Origin: Magnaporthiopsis rhizophila
Lineage: Eukaryota > Ascomycota > Sordariomycetes > Magnaporthales > Magnaporthaceae
Reading direction: 5' to 3'
Length of the DNA stretch: 64,000 nt
Assembly: GCA_003049465.1 (NCBI GenBank)
Contig: PYSS01000045.1
Coordinates: forward strand, 186,001 to 250,000
This document shows positions 21,362-33,778 of this stretch, piece after piece (position 1 is the stretch's first letter; each line of letters begins with the position of its first letter). The position numbers were made by a program, and so were the translations under genes. The notes below the pieces were generated by a model. That model worked only from the letters and a program-made list of their open reading frames with translations. It searched no databases and was not told the origin of the DNA.

Positions 21362-24052
21362 CTAGTCCTCAGCCTCCTCATCCCAAGCATCCTTCTCCTG
21401 CTTGATGAGGGGCGCCATGACGTCGGGCTGGAAGATGCTGCTCTCGGGCCCGTCGGCGGCGCGGGGCACCCTGTTGATCTTGTCGTCCTCGAAGATGGGG
21501 CCGATGTTGTCGATCCAGCGGCGCCTGCGCTCCATGAGCGTCTTTGCGTGGTCGCCGATGCCCGGGCGCGCCATGCCCGCGCCGGCTCCGGCACCTCCCG
21601 CGCCGCCGTTTGCAGCAGCTGCAGCAGCAGCAGCAGCGGCAGCGCCGGGCCTGTTCTTCTTGGCCTTGCCCTTGCCCATGGTTCTGTTCCGCTTGAGGTA
21701 GGCCTGCTGGACCTGGGTGTCGAGGTCCTCGAGGATGGTGGTGTACTCCTGGTGCGCCATGCGCTCGCGCACCAACTCCATGAGCCGCGCCTTGCGCGCG
21801 CCGTTGACGAGCATCTGGTCGCGGAGCCGCGCCTGTAGGAGCCGCAGCCGCGCCGCCACCTCGTCGTCGTAGCCCCCGTCGTAGTCGGCCGTCATCGACG
21901 GGTCCGCGGCGGCAGCGGCGGCGGCAGCAGCAGCAGCCGCCCAGCTGGTGGTGCCGTTGGCCGCGCCGGCTCCAGAGGGCGGGACTTGACTGTTGCTTCC
22001 GTTAGCTGCTCCCGCCGAGCCGCCGCCGCCCACGACGGTGCCGTTGGTCGCAGCCACGCCGGCGCCCGCAGCCCCCGCCGCGGCGCCGTTGGCGTCCAGC
22101 AGCGGAAGGAAGCCGATGTGTCTCAGTTCCTGCTTGAGGCGCTCGTCGACTTGGGCGTAGTCCAGCTTGGGATGCGACGCCTTTTTCCACGCGTCCGATG
22201 ATGACTCGGGCATGTAGGTGGCCGGCGGCTTCTGACCGCTAGGCAGCATGCCGCCGCCCATGTTCATGCCCATCCCCATGCTCAGGTGGTCACCGCCGTT
22301 AAACATGCCGTTCATCTGGGCGTCCGAGATAAAGTTGGGCTGACCCGCGACGGGCGGCGGTGCCGGAGTGCCGCCGATGGGCACAAGCTCGCCCGTCGCC
22401 GAGATCTCGAAGCCGCCCGTGAAGCTGCCGTCGTCGACGCCGGGGCCGGGGGTGCCGACGCCGTTCATGAAGTCGCCGCCGGTCCCAATTCCATTAACAA
22501 GAGGCTTGACGTCCCCGTCTGGCTGCTGCGTGCGTCCCTCCGGGCGCATGGCGCAGAGCAGACGCGACAGAAGAGGGCCGACAGACAGCTTGTCGGTCTC
22601 GGCGACGCTGTCGTTCATGTTGTCTATGGTGCCGCGGGGGACGTTTGCCGGCAGCCTCTCGCGGGCGGCGCCGGCTCCAGCGTCGACGGCCATGGCGCCG
22701 TCCTCCTCGGCCCAGATTTCCGTGTAGTGCTTGCGACCGCGCTTGGGCATGTTAAACACGGTGGAGCGGTCGCCGCGCTCTCGGAGGAAGGTGAGGTCCT
22801 CTTCGTTAAAGGGTCTGAAGTAGGGCTCCGTGTAGGTGGAAAAGGTGCTGAAGCTGATCTGGTTTGAGGCTTTGCCGCTGCTGAAATCCTTGTCGGGCGG
22901 GTCGCCCGCTATCAGGTCGGCTAGATCGCTCTTGGGATATGTTGCTACGCTATAGATCTCGCATATCTCCTCGTGGCTCATGCCCTCCGTGACGGGTAAG
23001 ATCTCGTACACCGTGGGGTCCGGGAATGTCGACGGGTCCTCGCCGAAGGTCTGGTTTGCTGGTACTGGTCGCGGGGGAGGCGCGCCCTCGTCGTCGGAAG
23101 ACTCCTCCTCTTCCTCATCCTTAACTTCATCTTTGGCAGGTTTTGTCTTCTCGTCGACTTCCATGGCGCTCGGCGACATGTTTTCGATCGGAGGCGACAA
23201 GGAAGAGTTGGAAGAGTCGTCTCGTGATGCTTTCCTGACTTTGCTGCTTGGATCGCGGAGAGGAGAAGACCGCTCTGTTTTTGATGCGGATGGGTTTCAG
23301 TAATTTCTTCTGGGCGGGGGGGTGGTGTTGAGAGAGATGTAATAACAAACGGGACGTTTGTAAATCTGAAGTGAAAGCGGTGCGAGCGTGAAGGCGGCCA
23401 TGGTCGGGCGGGAGGGCAATGACGTCTGCCCTACACTATACTCTGAAAAATACCAGGCGAGCAAAGTGGGAGGCACGGTAGGCCACCAACACTTCATGGA
23501 AAGACGGAACGACAAGGAAGAACATGCAGCCCAGGAAGCCAACGTACCAATATTCGGATCATGGGGCGCCAGGCTATCCTTCTCTTTGCGCTTCTTCTTA
23601 TTGGCACGCCTTTCTTGGGCCTCGCCCTCGGCCTCGCGCTGGAGGCGCTCCTCCTCCCTGGCGCGGTCCATGTCCATGCGATCGCGGCGCTTGCCGGCGA
23701 GCAGGCGCATGCCGCGGTCGCAGCTGAGGCCCCTCTTCTCGACGATGTCCTGCAAGCGCTGCAGACGGCTGCCGATGTGGTCGAGGGCGCGGGAGTCGGG
23801 GATGACGGGGCTGGCGGCGCCCGCGGCCTGGTCGAAGAGGTCCTCATAGGTGATGTTGCGCAGGACCTCGAACTTGAGCTCGACAAACTCGGTCTCGATC
23901 GTCTCGACAGGTGGTAACAGCGACTGCTGGGGCGCGGCAGCGGCGGCGGCGGCGGCGGAGCTGAGGCTGGGGGTGGTGTTGCGGCTCCGGTTGCGCGCTA
24001 TGGAGCCGGCGCCCTTCTTGCCGGTGCCCTTCTGGCTCGAGGCTGGCGGCAT
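21362..24052 (-). CDS. NGG1: SAGA/ADA complex subunit Ada3 (Ngg1)
   Basis: Transcriptional adaptor subunit of the Gcn5 histone acetyltransferase modules, nuclear. Two exons: 24052-23548 and 23274-21362, with donor GTACGT and acceptor CAG, splicing HDPNI|ERSSPLRD; 805 residues. The N-terminal part holds ETEFVELKFEVLRNITYEDL and LSCDRGMRLLAGKRRDRMD followed by a long charged helix. A middle acidic region (KDEEEEESSDDEG) and low-complexity Gly/Ala runs follow, including about 13 consecutive Ala. The C-terminal Ada3 domain (about residues 535-715) contains LDYAQVDERLKQELRHIGFL, DEVAARLRLLQARLRDQM and MAHQEYTTILEDLDTQVQQA, then LKRNRTMGKGKAKKN. Start at 24052 is the ATG before PPASSQKGTGKKG; an upstream extension exists in frame but looks like leader sequence. 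Confidence 0.9.
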
Positions 24053-26259
24053 CCTGTCGGCGGCGGGCTGTGTCAGAGGGACAGTGGGCGCTTCGCTGTC
24101 GTCTGGTCGGGCTCGGAATCCAGCTCCAGGGCGCCTCGTGGCGTGTCCAAGGAAGGCCCCTGGCAAGGAGCAGCGTCAATAGCGTGTGCTGCGATCAGAG
24201 AGTTATCGTCATTAGATAGGGGTGGCCTCCTTTTGATGGATGGATATTCATGAATGGTAAGCGGCGTTGGACGCACGTCGCGCCGGCATCGACTAATTGA
24301 CGATGGAGCATTTGGCCGACAGGGGCTCGTCACTCACAGAGTGGGGTGCTTGCTTGCGTGGTGGAACTGCCCGATTGGATGACGCACAGCTCAGACGCAC
24401 AGACAGAGCCTCTTGGACTGCCCTGGACTTTCCCCGGATTTCTGCCTCATTCAAACATTCGATTGACAAACATGGAGCAGCTTCTTGAGTGAATGAGCTG
24501 CCTCAATGAGGCCACCAAGTCTACCTCAACTTGATCCCAATGATCTGAGCCCATATCCTTAATTTCCTCATGCGAAATTCTTGGATCCCATTCGAACTTT
24601 TTGCGATCTCACTTCTACATGCCTATCTTCTGTGCCCGTTGGACATTTCTTTATTCCGTTGAAGATTAAAGCCGCTGTCGCTTTAGCAATCCAAGTTTCC
24701 AACCGACCGGCAAACATTAAGTCGAGAAACTGTGTTGAAACCATGACGGCCATGACGCCCACACACTATCACAGTTTGCGCAACCGACACAGACAGGCCA
24801 GGTCATGTCTCACGCCATGAGCATATCACTCGACTCTCAGTCTAGGAGAGTCCCCCTCAATCGTGTGGGAATGAATCTCGGAGTAACCCTACCCGTCTTT
24901 GCTAAGCCTTTGGCAGAACTTGATATGGCATTCCCCTCGCCGTTCCAGGACGTCGCTACTCCGCCATCTTGATGCCGAAATATCGTGGTGGCAAACACAA
25001 GTGCCGACAAGCGAGCAGGATGACTGTGGACTGTCGGTCAAGAAAATTAAAGCGGCCTGCCCCGTTGGCGGAAGAAGTCGGCGTCGCGACGGAAGTTATT
25101 GTCGTGTTCTCTTTCCAGTGCAGCTATTCACGCTGCGCCAACCTTACCCGTGTGCTCGTTATTAGTTCTGATTGGCACGGAGGAGCTTCCTGTGGGTTCA
25201 GCAATGGGGTCTCCACAGTCCCTCCCCTTGGACTCATGTGCGTGTCCACGCCTGCACGACGACACCCCTCCCTTTCCTGCCCGGGTCTATCTTTGGTTCC
25301 TCGACCATGCTCAGATCTATATCTCTTGACCTTATCGAGTACCCATGCCGCTGACGTCCGCATACCCTTGACACTGGGCTGGCAAGTGGCGTCCAAGTGA
25401 TTGTAGAGGAAGGACCCTGTCTTCTTTTATACGTTCAAACTCCACGCCAAACATCTTGGCTACGCCTTCCATGCCGCTCCTCAGGATACACATATCCCCT
25501 GCGAAGTACCCGCAAGCTATCAAACCGCACCACATCCCCACTCGAATGCCCTCAGAAGCACAGTTCCCGGATTGTTATCCCTAGCGGCCTTGGCCTAGAG
25601 CGTCCGGGAGAGTAGTGCTCCACCTTATACATGCGCCAATGGCACTCTGGTCCAGAGGCAGGCTTTCCCAACCGCCCTGCTTCACACACGAAAAGTCATC
25701 CCATATCCTCGAGAGTGCGCAGCATGTGGCCCATTCATTGGCTGTGATATCTTGACAGCTGCTCACATCGTGTCGGGTACTCCGATACTGGCTTCTGCCT
25801 TCCCTAGTTCTTTGTGGATCCTGTCTGTTACTCATGACCAGGCAGCTTTTCTTTTCGTATTACTTTGGAGCTTGAGTATCCATAGGGTAAGAAACGGCGT
25901 GGAAGAGCTGCGACCCAATGTCACATTCCTCGTATCTCTTCTTTGCACCCTGCTTGGACCCTGGGTGTCTCCTGCAGCAAATGGCCTGTGATAGCTCCGG
26001 GTTAACATCTTCCTCTTCTGTCTGGATGCCAAGGGACCCTGTTGAGTAGACAGAAGGGGTCTGGCGTCTGCTCGTTCGACCCCTCCGATCACGGGCTAGG
26101 GTGCCAGTATATATAGCTACCTCGTCAGCCCCTCGTGTGCTCTCACCTTGTCCCTGCTCTTTTCGTTGGTCAGCCCTCCTCGGTATCCCTTCAACACAGA
26201 CACACCAGTCTCCCGCTGTCTAAACGCGCTCAGCCTGCGTCTCAGTATGAGAGAATACC
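24053..26259. other. Divergent gene-free region between NGG1 and BTA1
   Basis: About 2.2 kb between two genes transcribed away from each other. No ORF has family features. A TATA element lies close to the BTA1 end. I looked for CACGTG phosphate-response sites near BTA1 and saw none. Confidence 0.5.
26108..26115 (+). promoter_or_regulatory. TATA element upstream of BTA1
   Basis: TATATATA about 145 bases before the BTA1 start codon, a plausible core promoter position. Confidence 0.4.
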
Positions 26260-28886
26260 ATGGCTTCTCTTGGTGGTAACATTTCGCCCCCGGACCTCGG
26301 GGTCAAGCTCATCTTCACTACCATGGGAGTGGTGCTTTGCATCACTCTCGGCCTCTGCAGGCTTATCAACAACAAGACCGAGGGCGAGTCCCCTGGGCTC
26401 GTCCGCGCGTTCCTGCTCTTCTTCTACTCGTGCTTTGTCAAGCCGCACCAGGTGGGCGACAGGGGCACCCAGCAGGATGCGCTCGAGTCCTTCTACAAGA
26501 AGCAGGCTGGCGTCTACGACGTGACGCGCAAGGTCCTGCTTCGGGGACGCGAAGACATGCTGGCGCTCGCCGCCGCGCAGCTCAACCACAAAGCTGCCAG
26601 ACCGCAGCCCTCCAAGGGCAAGGGCAAGAACCCAGAGAAGAGAATCTGGGTCGATGTATGGCTGACCCTACTTTCACCCGCTCAAGTAGAAGCCGTGTCG
26701 TTCGCTCAGCCAGGAGCCTGGCTAACAATGACACGGCCGAACAGATTGGCGGCGGCACGGGATGGAACATCGAGGCTATGAACCGCTTCGTCAACGTCCC
26801 AGAGTACTTCTCCAGTGTTTACCTCGTCGACTTCTCGCCCTCGCTGTGCGAGGTTGCCACTCGCCGGTTCGCCCGGCTCGGCTGGGCCAATGTCAAGGTC
26901 GTCTGCGAAGATGCCAGGCGGTTCCGGCTTGAAGATCACGAGCGCAGCCCTAGAGGTTTCGAACCTTGCGGCGCTGATCTTCTCACCATGTCCTACAGCC
27001 TGTCCATGATTGTGAGTCATTTTTTCGAATCTCCGACAATGGCGTGATGCAAAATGGGCAACTCCGTGCATGGCCTTGTTCTAATGCCCACATAGCCCGA
27101 CTTCTACTCCGTCATCGACTCTCTTCGAGCGCTGCTCGCTCCCGATGGCTTCATAGGTGTCGTTGATTTCTATGTCCAGTCCAAAGCAGACTTCTCCTTC
27201 CGCAACTACACTGGAGGTCTGTTGGATCGCCACACTGGGTACCTCAGCAGGACGTTCTGGCGCTCTTGGTTTGACCTCGACAGGGTGAACCTCGAGCCGG
27301 CGCGAAGAGATTACTTGGAGTATCTCTTTGGGACGGTTCTGAGCGTGAATTCCCGTAACCATGCTCTGGTGTCGATTCCCTACTACATCTGGATTGGTCG
27401 CCAAAAGCTGGTGCATCTTCTCGAGTTTTCCGAGGACACGAAAGTGCCCGACGGGATTCCCTGTGTCGACGTTTCTGTCAGCCCCAAAGCCCACGAGACT
27501 GCCATCCAGAACCGCAACACAAGCCTTCCTCTGCCTTCGTTCTTCTATCAGAACCACCCGTGGCGCATCTACTATGACGATCAGCATCAGAAGCACACGC
27601 AGTTCGGGGACGAATATATCTACGCCTTTACTTGGGAAGACACACGCGTGGACGAGCGGCTCCTCAAGCTCACATCTGACGATGTGGTCCTGGCGATCAC
27701 CAGCGCAGGCGATAATATCCTGTCGTATGCGCTGCGGTCCCCTGCCAATATCCACGCAGTCGACCTCAACCCGAACCAGAACCATCTGCTCGAGCTCAAG
27801 CTCGCGTCCTACTCGGCGGCGCTGCCGTACGAAGACTTCTGGAAGATCTTTGGCGAGGGCAAGCACCGGGACTTCCGCGCGCTGCTGTTCAACAAGCTCT
27901 CGCCGCACCTCTCGAGCCGCGCGTTCCAGTACTGGCTCGCCAACGCGCACGTCTTCAGCAGCAGGCGTGGCAGGGGCCTGTACGATACGGGCGGCTCCAA
28001 GCACGCTATCCGCGTGTTCCGCTGGATCTCGCGTGCCTTCGGCTGCCGGCCCGCAGTGCGCGCGCTGCTCGAGGCCAGGACGCTCAACGAGCAGCGCGAG
28101 ATCTGGACGTCGCGCATCCGCCCGGCGCTGCTCTCGCGCCTCGTCAGCGGACTCGTCGTCAGCTCCGAGACGTTCCTCTGGTCCGCCCTCGGCGTGCCAA
28201 AACACCAGCTCGCCATGCTGGTGGCCGACCACGCCGAGTCCGAGGCCGTCAGGTCCGGAAAGGTCGCTAACACGCGCGCGGCCGCCGTCTGGCAGTTCAT
28301 GTCCGACACGCTCGACCCCGTGGCGCGCGAAACGCACATCGCCGCTGACAACCCATACTACCACGTCACGCTCGCCGGCCGCTTTTCACCCCGCTGCCAC
28401 CCGGACTACCTGGCGCGCTCGGCGCACGCGCGGCTCTCGCGACCGGGAGCGCTGGATGGTGTCCGCCTGCACACGGACGAGCTGGACGTGGTGTTGGCGG
28501 GCCTGGCGCCGGGGTCGCTGACGGTCGCCGTCGTCATGGACAGCATGGACTGGCTCGACCCCGTCGCGGACCGCGCGGCGGCGGCGGCGCAGGTCTCGCG
28601 GCTCAACCGCGCCCTCCGTCCCGGCGGGAGGGTGCTGCTGCGGTCGGCGGGGCTCAAACCCTGGTACGTGGCCGAGTTTGCGGCGCTGGGGTTCACGCTC
28701 CGGCGGGTCGGGGCTCGACGCAATGACGACGGGAGCGCCGGCGACGACGAGGCGGCGTGCTGCATCGACCGGGTCAACATGTATGCGTCCTGTTGGGTTA
28801 TGCAGAAGACGGGCAACCTGCCGCCGCCGACGCCGACTATGGAGGTGACGGGTGGTGCCTCGGTTGCCGGCTTTTCTTTGCCGTGA
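26260..28886 (+). CDS. BTA1: Betaine lipid synthase BTA1 (DGTS synthesis, bifunctional)
   Basis: Makes the phosphorus-free lipid diacylglyceryl-trimethylhomoserine from diacylglycerol and S-adenosylmethionine, at the endoplasmic reticulum. Three exons: 26260-26655, 26745-27011 and 27096-28886, 817 residues. An N-terminal membrane segment (about 15-35, FTTMGVVLCITLGLC) is followed by a methyltransferase domain with SAM motif IGGGTGWN at 133-140 and YLVDFSPSLCEVA. The C-terminal part is BtaA-like (DUF3419): LAITSAGDNILSYAL, HAVDLNPNQNHLLELKLA, HVFSSRRGRGLYDTGG and VMDSMDWLDP. The order is therefore BtaB-like then BtaA-like. In Neurospora the homologue is induced by phosphate starvation (recalled). 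Splices are clean: RIWVD|IGGG and LSMI|PDFY. Confidence 0.95.
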
Positions 28887-30155
28887 ACCAAAGGGAAGAG
28901 TGTGATGAGATAGAATTAGCAGGGGGGAGGGGAAAATGGGGGGTTTGATATCCAGCATGGGTGGCCTGACTGTTACGCATGATCTCTATAACAACTTCAG
29001 AACTCAAGATGTTTGATTTGTGTTAACGACATGGAGACGTGAGCCTCGATGTCCCATCACATGTGACCATACCAGCTGGAATATACGAGATCCCCTCTGC
29101 TCTCCCCCTGGGGGGAATTTTGGCATGCGGGGAGCTGACGGGATCCCTGAGAAACATGGCTTTTTGGACACCGAATTCCGTATGGGGCAATGCTCTCGTG
29201 CACCTTGGCGTTCCTTGATGGAGGACCCGACCGCTCCGCTGTTCCTCCTCGTCCCGGGCACGGAGACGGCAGCGCCGGTCCTGGGCCGCGCAGCAGGCTA
29301 CAGCAAGACGAAGATCCATTGGTCCTTGGAGCACATCCCCGAGTATCAGACTATCTTGGATGCCCCCAGCAACCGCCAGAACCACCGAAATAGCAGGAGC
29401 TGCTGCCGCTGCTCGTCGAGTTCTGCTGGCTGCAGACCGCTTCTGCCATTGGCTACCAATGGGGCCGGAGCCCGGTGGTAACGTATATCCCATCTGCGAC
29501 AAGTTCCGCCTCGAGACGTACCTCAGCTTGAAGAGGGGCTCCGGCTCAAAACTCTTGGTTCTCATTGGCCGTGTGTGTGTGTGAATATTTGAGCGTGGTC
29601 AAAACGCCTGATTTGAGCCGCAGCTGCCGCCGAGAGTCCGTCGACTTTCATCACGATCTCGTCACCGATGCGGATCACGGAGATTTCGACATGGGCGACC
29701 TGGATACGTCAGAAGTATTACATGCGAACGATAGAGCAAGACGCTCGGCAGCTAGACGTGGCCAGCCTCGACTATACCGAGGCGCGTGACGTCTTACAGC
29801 CTGGCCGTCCTCCTGCTCGAGCTAGGGCTGTGGCAAGAATTCTCCGATATGGATTTGGACAACGACGAACGGGGCTGGCTGGGCCCAGCAGTTTGCCCGA
29901 CCTCGCCCAAGGCTTGAGGCCGAAAGTCGGAGAAAGGTACGAGAAAGGTAGTCCCTTTGGTATCTTGCTCTCCGGGGTGGCAAAGTGGAGGAGAACAGCT
30001 CAGATAAACATTTAAAGCAAAATATCACGGCATGGTGACGAACCCCGGATCTCTCCGCCGTGCCCCCCCTGCTAGAAGTAGCACCGAATCACATCGAGTC
30101 GTCGGGCGTCCCCTCGTTAACCCACCCGTACACCTCATTTCAAAACCTTGACCGT
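28887..30155. other. Intergenic, convergent 3' ends of BTA1 and the monooxygenase
   Basis: About 1.3 kb. Several short ORFs occur but none has a recognisable motif or a splice partner. No gene is supported. Confidence 0.5.
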
Positions 30156-31410
30156 TTAGTGCCCTCCAGGAGTCTTCCTGTATGCCTCGGGCAGCAAGCC
30201 CTCGAGCTCCGCTTTGATCTGCAGCGCCAGGGTAGTGGAGTGGTACCGGTGGAACTGCGTGTGGCCGCCTATCACCCAAAAGTTTACGCCACCGTCGCGC
30301 TCCAGGTGCAGGTGCCGCTTCCACACGCCGCGCAACTCGCCCTCGGCGTCGACGCCCCACGTGGCATCCATGCGCTCCATCACGTCCCGCGGCCCCAGCC
30401 TCTCTGGCCCGTTCTTCTGCTCCCCCTCCGGCTCCGAGTCCCCGAGCACGTCCAGCAGGACCTGGCGCGCGTCCTTGTCCCGGAAGCCGGTGCACCACAC
30501 CACCGCGTCCGCCTCGACGGCGCTCCCGTCCGAAAAGCGCAGGCCGCGCTCGGTGTAGGCGACGGGCGCGACGCCGGCCTTGACGCCGACTTTGCCGTCG
30601 GCGATGAGGCGGGTGGTGCCCATGTCGACGTAGTGGCCCCCTCCCCGCTCGAAGAGGTTGTGGAGCAGGCACGCGTCCTTGTCCGCGCCGTCGAGGACGG
30701 GGAACCCCGCGGCCGCCAGCGCCTTGTACCGGTCCTTCTCCGGCTCGGCGCCGGCGAGGGACGCAAAGAGCCCCTTGCTGAGCCACGCCTCGACCAACGT
30801 CGGCAGCGAAAGGATGTTGCGGTCGACCTCGTCGGCGCCGGCGCCGGCGGTGTTGTACGAGCCCAGGGCCAGCGGGCTCTCGAGGTACTCGACGGGGAGG
30901 ACAAAGGTGGCGGAGCGCGCGACCATGGTGGCTTCGAGCCCGGCGTCGTGCACGTCCTGCAGCACGTCAAAGGCCGTGTTGGCCGAGCCCACCACCAGCA
31001 CCGACCTCACGCCTTTCGCCTTTAAAGAGACTTCCGGGTTTTGGTACTCGGTCGAGTGAATGGCAACACCTTTGTAAAGGCCCTCGTCGGCCAGATCCGG
31101 CACAAAAGGCTGCTGGGAGCCGAGGCCCGTGGCCTGGACGACGTGTCTCGCGGTCGCCGTCACCCGGCCGGCAGGTGTTTTGATCGTGACGGTCCACTTC
31201 TTGGTCGATGTGTCAAAAACCGACGACTGGACCCTGGAAGACGTGAGGATGTTGAGGTGGAACTCGGCCACGTAGCGCCGCATGTGATTGGCAAGATCTT
31301 CCCGCTTGAGCATCCGACCCAGCAAGCTATCATCGTAGGCTGCATGGCAGGCACGCGTCGCGCACAAATCCTGTCAGTTCCCTTGTCCCGAAGAGCGAAA
31401 TCGGCTTGCG

Positions 31411-31442
<32 letters not shown>

Positions 31443-32532
31443 ACCACCTCCTCTTGGGAAAGATGGAGTAGAGGTTTTTGACGTACGCAAAAAAGGCGTC
31501 TGGGTGGACGAGGTGGGCACGTGGAACTGGAGAGAGTCGTAGCGGCGAGCCCAGTTGTCGCCGACCCGGGGGTACCTCTCCACCATAACGCTTTCGACGC
31601 CAAGCGCCTTGAGGCGGGCGGCGAGTACGACGGCACTGCGGGTGTAGGAGTGGATTCATAATCTCGTCAGCGCTCCCTCGCATCGCGGGGGATAAACCGC
31701 GATCTGCTTACGCATTCCCACCCCCGACAATCAAGGTTTGGGTCTCAAAGTCCTGCTCGCTGCTAATGGCCCGGCCGGGCTGCCTGAGCAGCGCCTCGTT
31801 CTCGGGATGGACGTCGAGGCTCTTGAGTCTTGTCGAAAGTATCCATATCTTCCACTCCACCTGGTTCTTGTCGTCACCCCTCACGGGCAGCAAAAGGACC
31901 TTGCCTATCGCTTTGGTGGCCGGAGAGCTGGTGGCAAAGGAGATATGGCAGTCGATAAAGCTCTGGTATTGTAGTTTGGTCAGTTAGAAACTGTTCGCTC
32001 GGGGGACGACGCATGCGACAGATGGCTGCCACCTACAAACACAGGGTCGAAGTGGGCATCACCGTCGACTTGGAAGCCCTCTCGCGACAGCCCCCTAAGT
32101 CTGCTGGTTTCCAAAAGACTGGCGGCAATGGTTGAGGGAGTGCCGAATGTGCGCAGATGCCAGGTTAAGACGACGTTGTCCTTCCAGTACGCCTGGGAGG
32201 CGTTGAAGCACTCCTCCACGCCCGCAGCATCTCCCCCGGCCAGGGAGGTATTCAACTTGTCCAGAACTCGGCGGACCAGCCTGGCGGGCTCCTCTCCTGT
32301 CAGGGACGACGCATCAACGGTGCCTGGCGCCACGGCCGGGAGCGGTCTCTTTGCCATCATGGTCCGCAGGTCTACCGCGGGAGGGTAGGCCGCCGCCTCG
32401 CCCGCAACACCCGCGGCAGGGTTGGGCAAGACCGCTACGGTTAGGGACACACCGGTCAGTCGTTGTATTCGAGATCTCTGCTTGAAACAACAGTGTTGCG
32501 TTTTTGAAGATGGACCTACCGTCGGCAGTCAT
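30156..32532 (-). CDS. Flavin-containing monooxygenase-like protein with NTF2-like N-terminus
   Basis: Class B flavoprotein monooxygenase using FAD and NADPH; substrate unknown. Five exons: 32532-32520, 32434-32037, 31962-31712, 31635-31487 and 31339-30156, 664 residues. The first exon is 13 bases (MTAD plus one base); it fits because donor GTAGGT and acceptor CCGTAG restore the frame at DAVLPNP. Residues about 50-165 look like the NTF2-fold extension of fungal relatives (KDNVVLTWHLRTF). FAD motif TLIVGGGNAAVVLAARL at about 214-230; FMO fingerprint YKGVAIHSTEY at about 359-369; NADPH motif LVVGSANTAFD near 386-396; then VVWCTGFRDKD. Intron 4 carries a long TG repeat. It sits just left of the polyketide cluster and could be a tailoring enzyme, but direction and distance give no proof. 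Confidence 0.88.
31412..31441. repeat. (TG)15 microsatellite inside intron 4 of the monooxygenase gene
   Basis: Fifteen uninterrupted TG units on the + strand, so a CA repeat in the transcribed intron, between donor at 31486 and acceptor at 31340. Likely length-polymorphic. Confidence 0.9.
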
Positions 32533-33778
32533 TGTTGCGCGGCAACAAGGCTGTTCGAGGATGCAGTGGCTGTCTGCAAACAACAAGAGCAATTCCACAA
32601 GGGTTACGAGTGTTTTGTTTAATCAGGCTGACCAGATTCGACCAAGACACCAGCGTGAACGTCAAGTGGTGTTGTTGTACAAGCCAGGCATTTAATATCC
32701 CATCCACCCGACGCATCCGGGAGCCTGTGGGACGCGGCCCGTTGGAGGTCCGGAGTAGGTATGGCGGGCGACTGGGGTGTGCCAAGTGGGAAACTAACGT
32801 CGGCATCAATGGGCCGCGCGGGATGTGGGGGCATGCTCATCAAGTCCGAGGACGTTTGATCCGAGGCGGCTCGGGTCGAAAGCCGATGACACGTACCAGG
32901 GGCCTTGTTGCATGCTTGTACAAAATGGGACCGGACAAAAAAAGCTTCGGCCCCACGGTGTCTGGGATAAAGCGTTGCAATCGGGGAGGTCGGCCTCGTC
33001 TTATGTATTGGTAGGTACCTAAGGTAACTTTGCAGGCTGTCCATGTAGGCGTCCCGCTATCTCCGAGATACGCGAGTCCGGTGAAGGCGGCCGAAGCTGC
33101 AGGGGACCGCAGGTCCGAGTCGTGGCGTGACCAGTCTTAGCGGACACGAACTTGACCTTTTTTCCGGGACGGCGGGTTTCCTGGAGTCAAAGAGCGAGAT
33201 GTTAAGCGCTAGCATACTACTACGGTACTCGGTGCCGCTGCAGCATCTTGACGTAAGATCGACCCTGGCTTCGCAAGGCAGCTCCAAGTGAGAAAGATAT
33301 CGACATGGATGATGGACATTGGCCGCTGACGCAGCCGCTGCACAGCCTCTGGTGCAACGACACCACACCCCTTGCATTGTTGCGTCTTTGCTATGCACTT
33401 GCTCAGTTTGATACAGACCAGGCTCGTTGACATCGATACCAAGACACCTGCCGACATGTCCCTCGTCGACGCAAACCCCTGCATTTAGGGGCTTCTTGGC
33501 TTCGGTCTGGATGAGGAGGGAGATGGCTGACAGGAAGAGGCCGTTGATGCGACAGGTTGTATTTTGATTCAAGGCGCGGTGGTGATTAAAGTAGCAAGAG
33601 GAATTATTCTTCACAGGTATCAGCAATGCCACACAAAGAAGGAAATGGCGGGAAAGGCGGGAATGGCTTGTATTTATACAAGTTTGCCATCACGTCATCT
33701 CCCCGTCCGGAACTCCAGGAGTGTTTCCCTAAAGATTCGAAAAAACCTAGCCGGCATTGGCGCCCTCGCAGCTTTTCC
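32533..33778. other. Intergenic region between monooxygenase and FAXC-like gene
   Basis: About 1.2 kb upstream of the monooxygenase and downstream of the FAXC-like gene. A Cys-rich frame on the minus strand (about 33630-33060) has no ATG at a useful place and no family match, so I leave it unannotated. The TAGGTACCTA motif occurs near 33012. Confidence 0.45.

Noticed and set aside
27081..28364. 427-codon minus-strand ORF opposite BTA1
   Set aside because: It mirrors the BTA1 exon; GC-rich third positions keep the opposite frame open. No family motif.
33057..33632. Cys-rich minus-strand frame that might be a small secreted protein
   Set aside because: No ATG at a suitable place, no signal peptide and no splice arrangement that yields a consistent product.
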